A stretch of DNA of 64,000 nt, taken from the NCBI GenBank assembly GCA_032871835.1, contig CM065297.1:23987098-24051097 (forward strand), written 5' to 3'. This stretch comes from Dipteronia dyeriana (Eukaryota; Streptophyta; Magnoliopsida; Sapindales; Sapindaceae). Position numbers and translations under genes: made by a program. Every line of letters starts with the position of its first letter. Positions within the stretch are counted from its first letter, which is position 1. The notes beneath the pieces were generated by a model that had not been told where the DNA came from, did no database searches, and saw only the letters and a program-made list of their open reading frames with translations. This document shows positions 10,916 to 22,473 of this stretch, one piece after another.

Positions 10916-11853
10916 CAATTTTATTTTAGAACAAGAAATTATTTTTGATGCTCCTGTATGTATGATTGTGTAGGCACGATTTAAATTGACTCTATGATAT
11001 TTTGTATGTATTTTTTTTATAATTAGGATTAATATGATTAATTTCCTAATAGTAAATGAACCGAATATAGTGTTAGAGTTTTAATAGTTAAAACTTGGTA
11101 AAAACTATCATATTAATCTGACCTTAGTAAATAGTTTACTAAAGCTTAGATTGTTTACTAATAGATTAGATTTTTAATTGTTAAAAATCATTAATAATTT
11201 GTTAGTTAATTAGAATTTGGTTCCAATTAGTTAATGCGCTAGATAACTTGATTATAGTTAGCCGTTTGATCCTGTAGAGTCTAGGTGCATTAACAGATAA
11301 TAGAAAACCCTAGTTTTATAATAGTGAGTGGGAGAGGGATATATGACATATGTATCCCGTAGTCTCAGTCATTAGTTCAACACCGTGAGATCCAAGTAGG
11401 GCCTCGTGATGGCTTTGCTTTCGTCCTCCCTAAGGAGAGTTTCCAAAAAGGTCAATACCAAGGTTGACTTCCTAACAAATAGGATTTCAGAGGGTATTTT
11501 TGGATCGACCCTAAGGCGGTAATTCTCGAGTTAAGCTCATGAGATCTGAAATAGTGGGTTACACTCATGAAGGTTTTGATTAAGTTTGTTAATTGAAAAT
11601 CTGACTGCACAAATGATGGTTAAATGACATGGAATAAGAGTTATTCTAGAATATCATTTGATTGAAAATGTCTCAGTCCAACATGCAAAGACTTGACTGA
11701 CCTTAAGGTGGCACTTCTTTGTGGTATAGTAACCGATTTTATGGTAGTTCTAGTTCTTTAAACATGTTCGTGCTTCATGGTTAAATTTATAACAAAACAT
11801 TCACACTTGTTTTAAATAAATGACTGAATGAATTATTTATTTATTTCAGCAAT
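10916..11853 (+). other. Long untranslated leader of element A
   Basis: No coding frame of note. It is homologous to the leader of element C (minus strand, 34195-32622) and D (57186-59172), although C and D have additional blocks. It ends in TTATTTATTTCAG (11837-11849), a good plant splice acceptor, four bases before the gag ATG at 11854. Confidence 0.6.
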
Positions 11854-12532
11854 AATGTCTTCTACATTACTTCAAATTCTCTCAAAAGACAAATTAACTT
11901 ATGATAACTACACTAAGTGGAAACTTAACATTAATGTAATTTTGGTCACCGAAGACCTCAAGTTTGTGCTTACGGAGGAATGTCCTCCAACGCCCACTGC
12001 CAATGCCACATGAACTGTTCGTGAGGCATACCGGCAATGGGTCTCATCTGATGAGAATGCCCCAACATATCTGTTGGCTTCAATGATAGACGTGCTTGTC
12101 ACAAAGCATGAAACAATGACTTCAGCATTCAAAATCATGGAGTCATTGCAAGCTATGTTCAGGCAGCTCTCCGAGCAAAAGTGTAGCGAAGCAGTTCGTT
12201 CCGCTATGCTCACTCGTATGAAGGAAGGTACGTCAGTTCGGGAACATGTCCTGAGCATGATGTTCTACTTCAACACAGCAGAAGTCAATGGCGGGGCCAT
12301 TGACAAACCCAGTCAAGTTAGCATCATACCGACGACTCTTCCGAATAGTTTCGATCAGTTTAAGAGTAACTACAAGATGAACAAGTTAAGGTTTAGTCTC
12401 ACACAGTTGCCCAATGAGCTCACTTCCTTTGATTCCTTGACTAAGGACTGTAAAGGCAAGAGCAGTGAGGCAAATGTTGTTGAACCATCTTCCTCCAATA
12501 ATAAGAAGAGGAAGATGTCTACTGGGAAATGA
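11854..12532 (+). pseudogene. gag: Copia gag of element A
   Basis: The start ATG (MSSTLLQILSKDKL) was chosen because elements C and D begin gag the same way right after a splice-acceptor-like site. The protein has the copia gag pattern: LTYDNYTKWKLNINVILV, a TVREAYRQWVSSDE phrase, LQAMFRQ, VREHVLSMM and NKLRFSLTQLPNELTSF. It ends in a Lys-rich tail (12490-12590). An in-frame TGA after PTANAT (12011-12013) and a TGA at 12530 interrupt it. The CCHC zinc knuckle normally found between the Lys-rich tail and the protease is absent; element C lacks it too. Confidence 0.8.
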
Positions 12533-12790
12533 AGGGTAAGCCCAAACCCAAGGAAGCCCAAAGCAAGAAGAAGTCTAAGAAAAATAAATATTATTTACTT
12601 GTTCTTGGGTCGTGTTTAGTGGAATACGATTCTTCACCTTGGATAGTTGATTCGGGGGCCACAAACCATGTTTGTTCTTCATTACAATGGACTGATTCTT
12701 GGACACAGCTAGAGGAGGGAGTCTTCTCAATGCGTGTGGGGATGTCGTGTCGGCATGAGCAGAAGGTGTAATTAGATTACGTTTTGGTAA
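12533..12790 (+). pseudogene. pol: Copia aspartic protease of element A
   Basis: SPWIVDSGATNHVCSSLQ (about 12632-12687) contains the protease active site D-S-G-A. The frame continues to GDVVSA and then a TGA (12756-12758) that is at the same codon in element C. The enzyme would process the polyprotein. Confidence 0.8.
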
Positions 12791-13420
12791 TAATTATATA
12801 TTGTTGGATATTGTATTTTATATTCCTTGATTTACACAATTTGATTTCCATTTCTAAGCTGTTAGAACAATCATATTCTGTTTCTTTTAATAATAAGTCT
12901 GTTATTATTGGAAAGAATGGTCTGAATATTTGTTCAAGAATTAGTGAAAACAATTTGTATGTGTTAAGATTGTTAATATATACTACACTTCTCAACACCG
13001 AAATGTTTAAGGTTGAAAAACCAAAAACTAAACGACATAAATTTTTTCCAGATAATGACACGTATCTCTGGCATCTAAGGCTTGGCCATATAAACCTTGA
13101 CTGGGTAGGCAGACTAGTAAAAAGCGAACTTTTAAGTGAGTTAAAGGTTGACACCTTACCTGTCTACGGATCTTGTCTAGAATGTAAGATGACTAAGAGA
13201 CCTTTTACTGGAAAAGGGCTTAGAGCTAAAGAACCGCTAGAGCTTATACATATAGACGTCTGCGGACCGATAAATGTTAAAGCTAGGGGTGGTTATAAGT
13301 ATTATGTTACCTTTATAGATGACTACTCAAGGTACATATACATCTACCTAATGCAACGGAAGTCGAAAACATTTGAAAATTTTAAAGAATTCCGAGCTGA
13401 AGTTGAGAATCACCTAGGAG
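12791..13420 (+). pseudogene. pol: Copia integrase, N-terminal half (element A)
   Basis: It contains NLISISKLLEQ, the zinc-binding pre-integrase motif H-H-C-C (LWHLRLGH ... CLECKMTKRPF, about 13070-13205), the first catalytic Asp in HIDVCGP (about 13250-13270) and the conserved IDDYSRY phrase (about 13315-13335). It stops at VENHLG, where a foreign LTR begins. The remaining catalytic Asp and Glu and the start of RT are gone. Confidence 0.85.
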
Positions 13421-15654
13421 TGTGGGCTCCCTTTCTTTAAATCATATACCTGAGGATGGAAACAAAAAAAATCTTTCTCTTTGTTAGTTACAATAATCCT
13501 CCAAGAAGAAAACAAAGAACGTTATGTCACTTGTGAATTATCAATCAATTTGATTGAAACTCGCTTGAACCTTGATTTGATGTTGTACACAAAACCTTTT
13601 GATGTAAAGGCTACTAGTGTACTATCGAAAACCAAACGTTCTTTCTTCCTATTTCTTCTTTCCTGAATCACACACTATTTCTTATAGTTGATCGAATTTT
13701 GTCTAGAGCAAAATCAGATTTTTCTCCCTTAAAATTCCTATGATGGTCGAATTCTCTCCACAAAGAATTACCTAGGCTAGCCGAAATCTTCTCTTGAAAT
13801 TATGCTAGGGCTGGCCGAAAATCACTCTTAGAATTACTTTTTTTTTGTTGGCCAAAAATTTCATGAGATATATATAGGATTATAAATCCTCTCCTAAGAA
13901 GAATTTACTTGGTTGACAAGAATCCTTTCCTTATGTGGATTTATTTGGTAGTTAAGAATCCTTATCTAAAAGGAATTCTATCCTCACCTATATACACATG
14001 GGCTGGCCAAAATTCATAGGATATGTATTAGGAAACTTAATTCTTTTCCAAAGAAGGATTTACTTGGTTGTTAAGAATCCTTTCCTTAGGTAGAATTACT
14101 TGGTGGTTAAGAATCCTTTTCAAAAAGGAATTCTATCCTACACCAAGACTCCTAATCCAACTCAATAGTGTGTTTGTAACCATATTAAAGACTTTCTAAT
14201 TTGATTAGATAAATAACTCCTTTTATTTATCTACTTAACAAATATAGTCTTTAATATTAATTATACTACCAATAATAGTATAATATTAGGAGACCATCTC
14301 CTAATAGAAAAAGATTTTGATTTTTAATTAAATAATTAATTAATCAAACAAATTAATTAATTTCAATTTAATTAAATAATAAAATAATATAATATAATTA
14401 AGCTATTCTAAATAGCCTTGCCGCCCATACCATATATATGGGCCATATATTATTTCTCTTATTTTATTAAATCCATTGGACCTTAATAAAAAGTCCACAT
14501 GTGAACTAGACCTATTCTTATAAAAAGAAACAAGTTTACATGCCTTAATACAATTCTAGATGGACCCTTAAATTGGTCCGGTAGAATATATCAAGTAATC
14601 CATGTAAGTTTGTATGGATTGGAGATCTTGACGGGCTATCTAAATTTAAGCTCCAATTGACACAACCCAATCACAATCAACAAATGATTCACTTAGGTCC
14701 GATCTATTTAATTTTAGTTCATTCTACTAAAGAAGTAAAATTGAACTCTTAAATAAAGATAGAATAAGTTAATGTTACTCATTCATACCCTAGACAACCT
14801 TATTGAAGAAAGTGTATCCTCGTGAAGAATACCAGTAATGGCCAAGAGCTCATAGACCGCTTATAGCTCTCCAAGTAACCATATTTACTCATATGACCAC
14901 ATTTTGAACTTGGATATTTTGACTTGTCCAGAAGCCATGTTTCAATAGACACTATTGAAAACTTAACGTTAAGATTTAATATCCAATACCTCAAAACATC
15001 CATATGATGATATTCTACTCTCATTTAATAAATGGAGCCACGATGTCCATATCTATAAATGAAGTCCTCTATCAATTAACAAATGAATACCACCAAACTA
15101 TCGAGGATAGAATATCCTATATAATAGTACTCATTGATAGCTCAAATGATAACACTTGCAACCATAAGTCCATCATTTATCTCAGAATTGAAAAAGACTC
15201 TCTGATTGTCTTTAAATGAAAAACTTTTATCTATTGACGGTTCTAGATAAAGTATTTCATTGTGATCCAATTCAATGCACCTAGTGCACTAGATTCTTTT
15301 GCCCAAAGACACCACACTGTGATGATTCAAGACTCATCATAACATATTTGATCCCACTTAAATGCTAGCAAAAGATTCTACAACTTTAACAAGATAAAGA
15401 CGCCCAACCTTTATCTTAAGTTGTGAATATTATTCAAGACTAACTAAAGAATTGAGTCTACCTCATTCATATCTATATGTATGAACAATTCTTCTTTTCT
15501 CATAGTCTTTTGACCTTATGATTATTTACTTTTGACAATTATAATAACTAAACTATAAATGCTATAAGATTTGTTAAACTAGAAATCACTTTATTCATAT
15601 GAAAAGATTGTCAAATACATTATTATACTCTTGCTATCGAGCATAATCCTAACA
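13421..15654 (-). mobile_element. Solo LTR of another copia-like family inside element A
   Basis: This 2.23-kb block has TGT...ACA ends (TGTGGGCTCC at 13421, CCTAACA at 15654; orientation inferred from the copia-like TGTTAGGAT on the minus strand). It has no gag or pol similarity and no relation to the other LTR families here. It sits between integrase and RT codons that are normally about 1.4 kb apart. The flanks AGGAG and ACATC do not match. This suggests a solo LTR left by recombination between two separate insertions. Confidence 0.6.
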
Positions 15655-16760
15655 ACATCTAGATCTTGGAATATAAGGTTTGATGAAGTGATCAAAACCT
15701 ATGGCTTCAAGCAAAAAGTCGATAAGCCTTGTGTCTACAAGCGTATCATTGACAAGAAAGTAGTTTTATTGGACCTATACGTAGATGATATCCTACTCAT
15801 TGGGAATGACGTGGGAGTGTTGTCTGATGTAAATGGCTGGCTGGCTAGCCAATTCCAAATGAAAGAATTGGAGAGGCAAGTTATGTTCTAGGGATCCAAC
15901 TTATAAGGGATTGTAAAAAAAACTCATAACACTGTCTCAAGCATCATATATCGATAAGATTCTTTTACGATTTTTGATGCAGAACTCCAAGAAAGGTCAT
16001 TTACCTTCCAGGCATGGAGTTCACTTGTCTAAGGATCAGTGTCCTAAGACACCTCAAGAAGTTGAGGATATGAGAAGTGTACCCTATGCATCGACAATAG
16101 GTAGTCTCATGTATGTTATGTTATGCAAGAGACTGGACATCTGCTATACAGTAGGAGTAGTCAGCAAATACCACTCCAACCCAGAATTGGATTATTGGAT
16201 TGCAGTCAAGACTATTCTCAAGTATCTTCAGAGAATGATAAACTGTATGCTAGTGTATTCCGGACAGGATTTGATCTTGTTAGGATACACAGATTCTGAT
16301 TTTTAATCAGATAGGGATTCTAGAAAGTCCACGTCTGGATCAGTATTCACCCTAGGTGGTGAAGCCATTGTGTGGAGAAGTATCAAGCAATCTTGCATTG
16401 TTGCTTTCACCATGGAGGCTGAATATGTAGCTGCTTGTGAAGCAGCTAAAGAGTCTGTTTTGCTCCGTAAGTTCTTAAGTGACCTGGACGTTGTTCTATA
16501 TATGAATAAGCCCATCACACTTTATTGTGATAACAGTGGTGTTGTGGCTAATTCTAAAGAATCAAGAAGCCACAAGAGAGGGAAGTATATAGAGAGAAGG
16601 TATCATCTCATTAGAGAGATAATGTAGAGAGGAGATGTGATCGTCACCAAGGTAGCCTCACAAGACAATCATGCTGATCCATTTACGAAGACCTTACCGG
16701 CTAAAGTGTTTTCGGGTCACCTAGATGGTCTAGGGTTACGAGACATGCTCCACATGCTTT
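15655..16760 (+). pseudogene. pol: Copia RT end and RNase H of element A
   Basis: It resumes at SRSWNIRFDEVIKTYGF and includes YVDDILLIGND (about 15779-15810), the RT active-site YVDD. A frameshift follows at about 15870, then PYASTIGSLMYVMLC, KSTSGSVFTLGGEAIVW, EAEYVAACEA and LYCDNSGVV of RNase H, and the tail DNHADPFTKTLPAKV. Stops interrupt at about 16306, 16626 (TAG for a normal CAG codon) and 16761. Confidence 0.85.
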
Positions 16761-16765
16761 AGTGC

Positions 16766-16776
16766 AAGTGGGAGAT
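16766..16776 (+). other. Polypurine tract of element A
   Basis: AAGTGGGAGAT directly before the 3' LTR start TGTTGGGG. It primes plus-strand synthesis in copia elements. Confidence 0.8.
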
Positions 16777-18758
16777 TGTTGGGGTTTATGCCCTAAAGAT
16801 GTAATTTGTAAATAGATTTATGAAATAAATAAAAGAAAAAGTTCAATTTATTCTTATCGTGTTGTTTATTTTATAACTTGTGCAGATTAACATCCTAGAT
16901 TACCAGATGTAATCTCAAACTGTGTATTTAAGTGTCATATATGGAAGGATACAGTAAGAGACGTACAATTAAAGAGTCTATAGATAGTAAATAAACCCGG
17001 GTACTTATTTTTGGTTAATCTATAGTTACGGTCCATTTCAAAATGTATGAGGATTCTATCCTAAATCATTCATATGAGATATGAGAATGAAGACACCTTG
17101 TATGATGTGATCATATAGGTCTGGGCCATGATCTATATGAATTTCTCACCAAGATCCATTTACCGATGAGATTCATATATATCAACTAATGATAGCTATA
17201 TGTGGGTGATCTTAGTCCTGAGTGTCCTATCGACTCCTTGAGGTTAGATCGTGGTCTTTGATATACCATGGGTGAGGTCATATGTATTTTTTGATCAATA
17301 TACTCCCTATGTTGGGATTACGGTTTGGCTTGTGGCTGGGAAGGTTTGTACACAAAAGTGGAATCTACTCCTTCTTATGAGAAGTAGATGGTAGTTCCCT
17401 TAAGGGTTAATTCGGGGCATGGACAGTATGCGCGCTCTCTTAATTTCGTGAGGAAATAAGATTTATTGTTCATTAGAGAATCAACGGTACTTAAAAGGTA
17501 TTTGTAATTAGAGGGGTATGACGGACATTATGACTCAGTTCTAATTATGAACTATTGTGGAGGATCACACCGTATGTAATAGCTATATCGATGGACACAG
17601 AGTTGTATCGGTAGGTGTAAAATCGTCTACAGTTGAGAGAGTACATCTTTGAGTTTTTAGTGGAATAACACAGGAGTTAATAATCAAGCAATACTAATTA
17701 AAGAGTTTAATTAATGATTCTGAGGATTATTGGAGCCCAAAATATTGCGGGTTATTAGGTCCCTTACTAGCCTGATTGATTTAGTTAACAAGGGTCACAG
17801 TTAATTAATTGGATTTTTCAATTAATTATATTACGAAAGTAACACATATTTATTCGGGAAATTAATTGAATAATGAAATTATTTAATTAATGAATAATGG
17901 TGATTAAATAAATTAAATAATGAGATTATTTAATTATGTTATTAATTACTAAATGGAGGATGTTTGTTGATATTTGTTTTTGAATAAAATAAGATAATAT
18001 GATTCTTTTATTTTTAATTTTTGAATTAAAATAGTTTAAATTCAAAATAGATGGTATCTTTTAATAAAAATAAAATAAAAAATTTTGTTTTAAATAAAAA
18101 GATACCATAAGGTTTTTAAAAGAGGAAATATATATCTGATATATATTCTTTGAAAACCGACGAAAACAAGATATCAATTAAAAAGGAAAAATATATATAT
18201 TTGATATATATAATATTTAAAGAAAAAGACAAATGGGGAAAAACAAGAATTTGTATATGATACAAATTGGTGCACATAAAAAAAATGAAATTGCATAAGA
18301 TAAAATTAGAATGAACATACACCAAGAAGACAAATAATAATAATAATAATAATAATTTTATTTTAATTTTTGTGAACTAGAATGGTTCCAAGTTTTTCCT
18401 CTTGAGAAGACAGAGTTTTTTCAAGTATTTTCTCTACATCCTCTATTCAAGCTTCTGAGATCGTGACTCACCCACACGCAGTTACCAGTCCCGGAAGATA
18501 GCGAGGAAGATTGAGTGGTTCAGACAGGAGCATAACGTAAAGTGAAGGAGCCTCCAAACGTTGGTATGATTTTCTTCTCTTTATATTGATTTCAATATCC
18601 TCTATATATATATATTTGATTATTGTAATAATTTTTATATGTATAAGTTTCGAAAAAGAATTATGGTCTAAAGTTCGTTGGTCTCAGATCATTTACGATC
18701 TGTAATTAAAATTTTAAAACCTATTTCCGCTGCGTGACTGGTGAATGGGATTCCAACA
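16777..18758 (+). repeat. 3' LTR of element A
   Basis: 1,982 bp, TGTTGGGG...TTCCAACA. It carries one copy of the R/U5 phrase GGAGCCTCCAAACGTTGG (18546-18563), unlike the duplicated version in the C family. An (AAT)n run lies at about 18332-18355. The CACCG flank follows. Confidence 0.9.
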
Positions 18759-19014
18759 CACCGCCACTCGCCACGCCACTCTTGGTTCATTCGCTAGTGA
18801 TATCCCTCGATCCATTAATCTTGGTGTGAAAACCTTCTAATCTACCCAACGGACCTTACACAGTGGCTATTGGCAACCAATGCTTGCCAACCAACCTTTG
18901 GTTTCAAGACTTCACTTGTTTGTGCAACTTCACCTAGAAGCCATAAATCTTTGACTAATTGAAGAGAACTAAAAGCCTATGTTTGAACATGTGAATGATG
19001 CTCATATGAATAAT
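18759..19014 (-). repeat. LTR F2, second part
   Basis: It continues LTR F2 after element A and includes CTACCCAACGGACCTTAC, as in F1 (CTACCCAATGGGCCTTA at 4501). It is cut at 19014 by the 5' LTR of element D; the remainder would lie beyond D, outside the window. Confidence 0.65.
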
Positions 19015-19777
19015 TGATGGGGTTTTTACACTAAAGCTTGTAATATGTAAATGATGATAAAATAAATAAAAGAAGTAGGTTTTTCATTTTATAGATCTGT
19101 CTCATACACATATATTATGTGTACTTAAATCCAAGATTGTTGGATATAATATCTAACTGAGTATATGAGTGTCATATACTGAGGTATACAGTTTGAGATG
19201 AGCAATCTAAAGAGTCCGCAAGTAGCAAATAGAGCTGGGTACTTTATTTGTGGTTAATCTACATTTGCTGTCCATTCCGTAATGTACGGTGGTCTTATCC
19301 TAGACTATTCATTTTATGATATGAGAATGGAGGAACCTTTTATGATGTGATCATATAGGATTATGCCACAATCTATATGAATCTCTCACCAAGATCCGTT
19401 ACATGATGAGATTCATATATATCGACAAATGATGGCTATATATGGGTGATCTTAATCCTGAGTGTCTTATCGACTCCTTCAGGTTAGATCGTGGTTTTTG
19501 ATATATCATGGGTGAGATCGGAGTTGCATTCCTGATCAATAACTTCATATGTTGGAATCACAGTTTGGCTTGTGGAAGGGAAGGTCTGTACATATTAGTG
19601 GTATCCACTCATTCTTGTAAGAAGTAGATAGCATTTCCCTTAAGAGTTGATTCAGGGCTTGAACAATATTAGCCCTCTCCTTCTTCCGTAAAGGCAATTA
19701 GGATTTATCGTTCATTGTAGAATCAAAGGTACTTAATGGAAAAGATATAATTGAAGGGGTATAACGGACTTTATGAC
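19015..19777 (+). repeat. 5' LTR of element D, piece 1
   Basis: It begins TGATGGGGTTTTTACACTAAAGC and matches the D 3' LTR (62646 onward) through GTATATGAGTGTCATATAC and GTTAGATCGTGGTTTTTGAT. It ends with the target copy ATGAC (19773-19777), where element B enters. Confidence 0.85.
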
Positions 19778-21222
19778 TGATGCACTATGAGCGTACCTCT
19801 AAATTATTGGTACTCCAGAACTAAATGGAAGGCGTGAGTCTAATTGACCCTTCACAAGTGTACGAATCGCTGTTGAGTATAGCAGACACAAGCAAGGTAT
19901 CGTTCTCATAGAGAAAACTCGAAACGGTTTAATTGATTGTTTTAGTAAAAGTCATTTAAAGTTATGCTAATTGTAAGATGATTATTCTAAAGATTCTAAG
20001 ATATGCTGAGGATATAATGATTCAACATGCTAATAACAGAGTTTACAACCTAATTCCCATCAACAAATATCTATCTGAAGAGTTTCAAGTGTAACCTACT
20101 CAAGATTGATCAACCAAGAGATATATCAACTTATTCATACGCACAATTCATGCTTAGATGCTAAGTAAAGATCATACCCAACAATCAACATGTTAAAATA
20201 TTAAGCATAAGTGTAACTCAAGAAAGATGAAAGATAGATTAGATCATTACTAAAAGTGTTCACATATCTACAATCACCAAATCCTGAATAAAAAGGATTT
20301 AGGCGCTCATTACCAAATAAGTATAATTAAAGTAAAGAGAAAGATAAAGAAAGCTCATGGATTCTTGATGCTCCCTTCTATGCTTACTCACTAAGACCTT
20401 ACTTGCTTGACAAAGAGCAGATTTACATATCACTAATTGAAGATTCTAATTCTAAGTTATGAATTGCAAAGTGTTTGATCTAAAAAAAAATACAAGATTA
20501 AAGTAAAAGTGAAAGGGTGTTTCTTACTCTAAAGCTTAAGATTACAAACTAGCATACAACACTCTAATACACTCATTCTGGAAAGAAAAATGTGTTTATA
20601 TAGCGGAGAGAAGATTTGGTTGAAATCCACTTGTAGGATGACGTCGATCATGATCTGCGAATTGAACCTCGCATATTTATCTCGCAGTTGAGGCGGCACA
20701 AGATCTGTTACTTTATTTTGTTAGTTGTAACTCACAGATCTTTGTTTGTCATTGCTCTGCAACTTCAAAATCATAATCTCTACTCACAGTGATGTATGGG
20801 GCAGTATTGCTAGCTTCTTCTGCGAGTAAGAACTCACAGTTGTCACTCGTAGTCTTTTGTAGAATTAAATTGCTAGACATAGCTCACAGATTTCTTCTCG
20901 AAGTGCTCTCTTCCTCTGTTCTATCGCCTCGTTCTATGAGGTGTAACTCCCAGTGTTAACTCGCAAATTTGCTTTACCAGGTTCTTGTCACAGCTTGAAC
21001 TGACAGTGTCTTCTAGACTTGATTTGCGACTACAAATATCCTCTAAACCGTAATTTTTTCTTTATTTTTTTCCATAAGCTTTATCAAGTCCTCAGTTGCC
21101 ACTAAATATAAAAAACACCTTCAAAGGACACAAAGAGATAATTAAAATACGCAAATGTCCGATAAACAGACGAAAAAGGGATGAGTTAGATGCTAAAAAT
21201 ATATACAAACTTAGAGCGATCA
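19778..21222 (-). repeat. 3' LTR of element B
   Basis: 1,445 bp, matching 40990-42479 (1,490 bp). It ends GAGCGATCA at 21222. The part from about 20640 to 21040 is studded with variants of CTCGCAG/CTCACAG. Confidence 0.9.
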
Positions 21223-21270
21223 AAACCCCTAAACTTAACCTTTGCTCGCCCTCGAGCGAAGCTACTAAGA
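21223..21270 (-). other. Polypurine tract region of element B
   Basis: The minus strand reads CTCGAGGGCGAGCAAAGG and then AAGTTTAGGGGTTT up to the LTR. The phrase CTCGAGGGCGAG...AAGTTTRGGGG is typical of Athila-type 3' ends. Confidence 0.7.
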
Positions 21271-22473
21271 ATAAACTAATAAAAATAACTCCTAAAATGT
21301 TACAAGAGCCAATGTTTCAAAAGATTTTTATTGTGATACATGTGAATGAAGAGATCATCTGAAAGATGCTGAGTAGGGAATAAAAAAATGTCATTCAATA
21401 TGAAATAACACACAATCGAATCCCACACTCTAACTTCAAAGTTTCAAAGACAATGAACTTGAATGCATGGATACAATTTGCATTGACTCTAATCCTCACT
21501 GGATTTTAGTAGATTTTTCTCTCAGAATCATAGGCTCACTCTTTATCAACATTTGTGAAATTGAATATATATGAATGTGTTCGCATAAGATATATGTTTT
21601 ACTTGGAAGCCCATGTCTAAAATTTTTTATCTCATGAAAGAGTTGAAAAACCAAGAATGTGGAAAGAGCATGCATCGATGAGTATTCCCAAGTTAGACAT
21701 CCTAAATATCAATTAGGACTTCACTCGATTTCAACTAGAGATGGGAGTTTGGTGTATGTTGAAGATCATTGCCCACTAAAGTGAGAACTATAACACTTGG
21801 CAATTTTTCTAGTTTTCCCCATTTTGACTCAACACTTTTAAGTTTTCTTTTAATGTCTAGGCTTCACTACCATTTTATTTTGCTTGGTTGCCACTTGAAT
21901 TTTTGAGTGACATATACAAATGAACAAGGCTCAAGTGTTCAATTGTCTAACACATACTTCATTGTTATCCTTTTTAGAAAACCCTTCTTTTCACAAATTC
22001 CCTTTTCGGTAGCCTCCACTATTAAGCCTAACATTTTCGTACAAAAATCTCTTTCACTAAGTCACAATGAGAAAATAGACTAACTCAATTTGTGTAATCA
22101 ATCATAGATTGATACAAAGTTTTCCAAAACTCAGAAACTAGTGCAATACTTCTTCAATAACAAAACATCACATTCAAAATTTAATTTTTGTTCATGAAAG
22201 GCTCAATTCGTAACACTTTTCCACACCCCCAAACCTTAACTCAACTAATCCCCCCAATGTTTTAAACCATAAAGAACAAGGGCACGAGTTCAAAGGTTCG
22301 GTTGTATAAACAACAAAACTTTGACTATCATATATATACAATCTAAAAATTCTCCACCACACAAAATTCATAAAAACCTATTCCTTAATCACAAAGAAAA
22401 ACACACTTAAGCTAAACAACTTAAATAATAAAAACTTAAATAATTAACTGTTATATACAAAGGTAGAGTGTAC
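21271..22473. other. Non-coding stretch between integrase and 3' LTR of B
   Basis: About 1.2 kb where Athila elements may carry an env-like frame. Only short broken frames are present, and no membrane-protein-like segment was recognised. Confidence 0.5.

Larger units (their letters stand above)
8790..18758 (+). mobile_element. Ty1/copia element A, complete ends, broken pol
   Basis: LTRs begin TGTTGGGGTTTATGCCC (8790 and 16777); the 3' LTR ends TTCCAACA at 18758. Flanking 5-mers CACTG (8785-8789) and CACCG (18759-18763) form a target duplication with one change. LTR F2 reads on across the two flanks. Internal order is PBS, long leader, gag, protease, integrase (N half), a 2.2-kb solo LTR of another family, RT end, RNase H and polypurine tract, as in copia elements. 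About 1.4 kb of integrase/RT is missing. Confidence 0.9.

Noticed and set aside
20640..21040. CTCGCAG clusters as a CRISPR-like or tandem array
   Set aside because: Spacing is irregular, units are short and degenerate, and the sequence is plant LTR.
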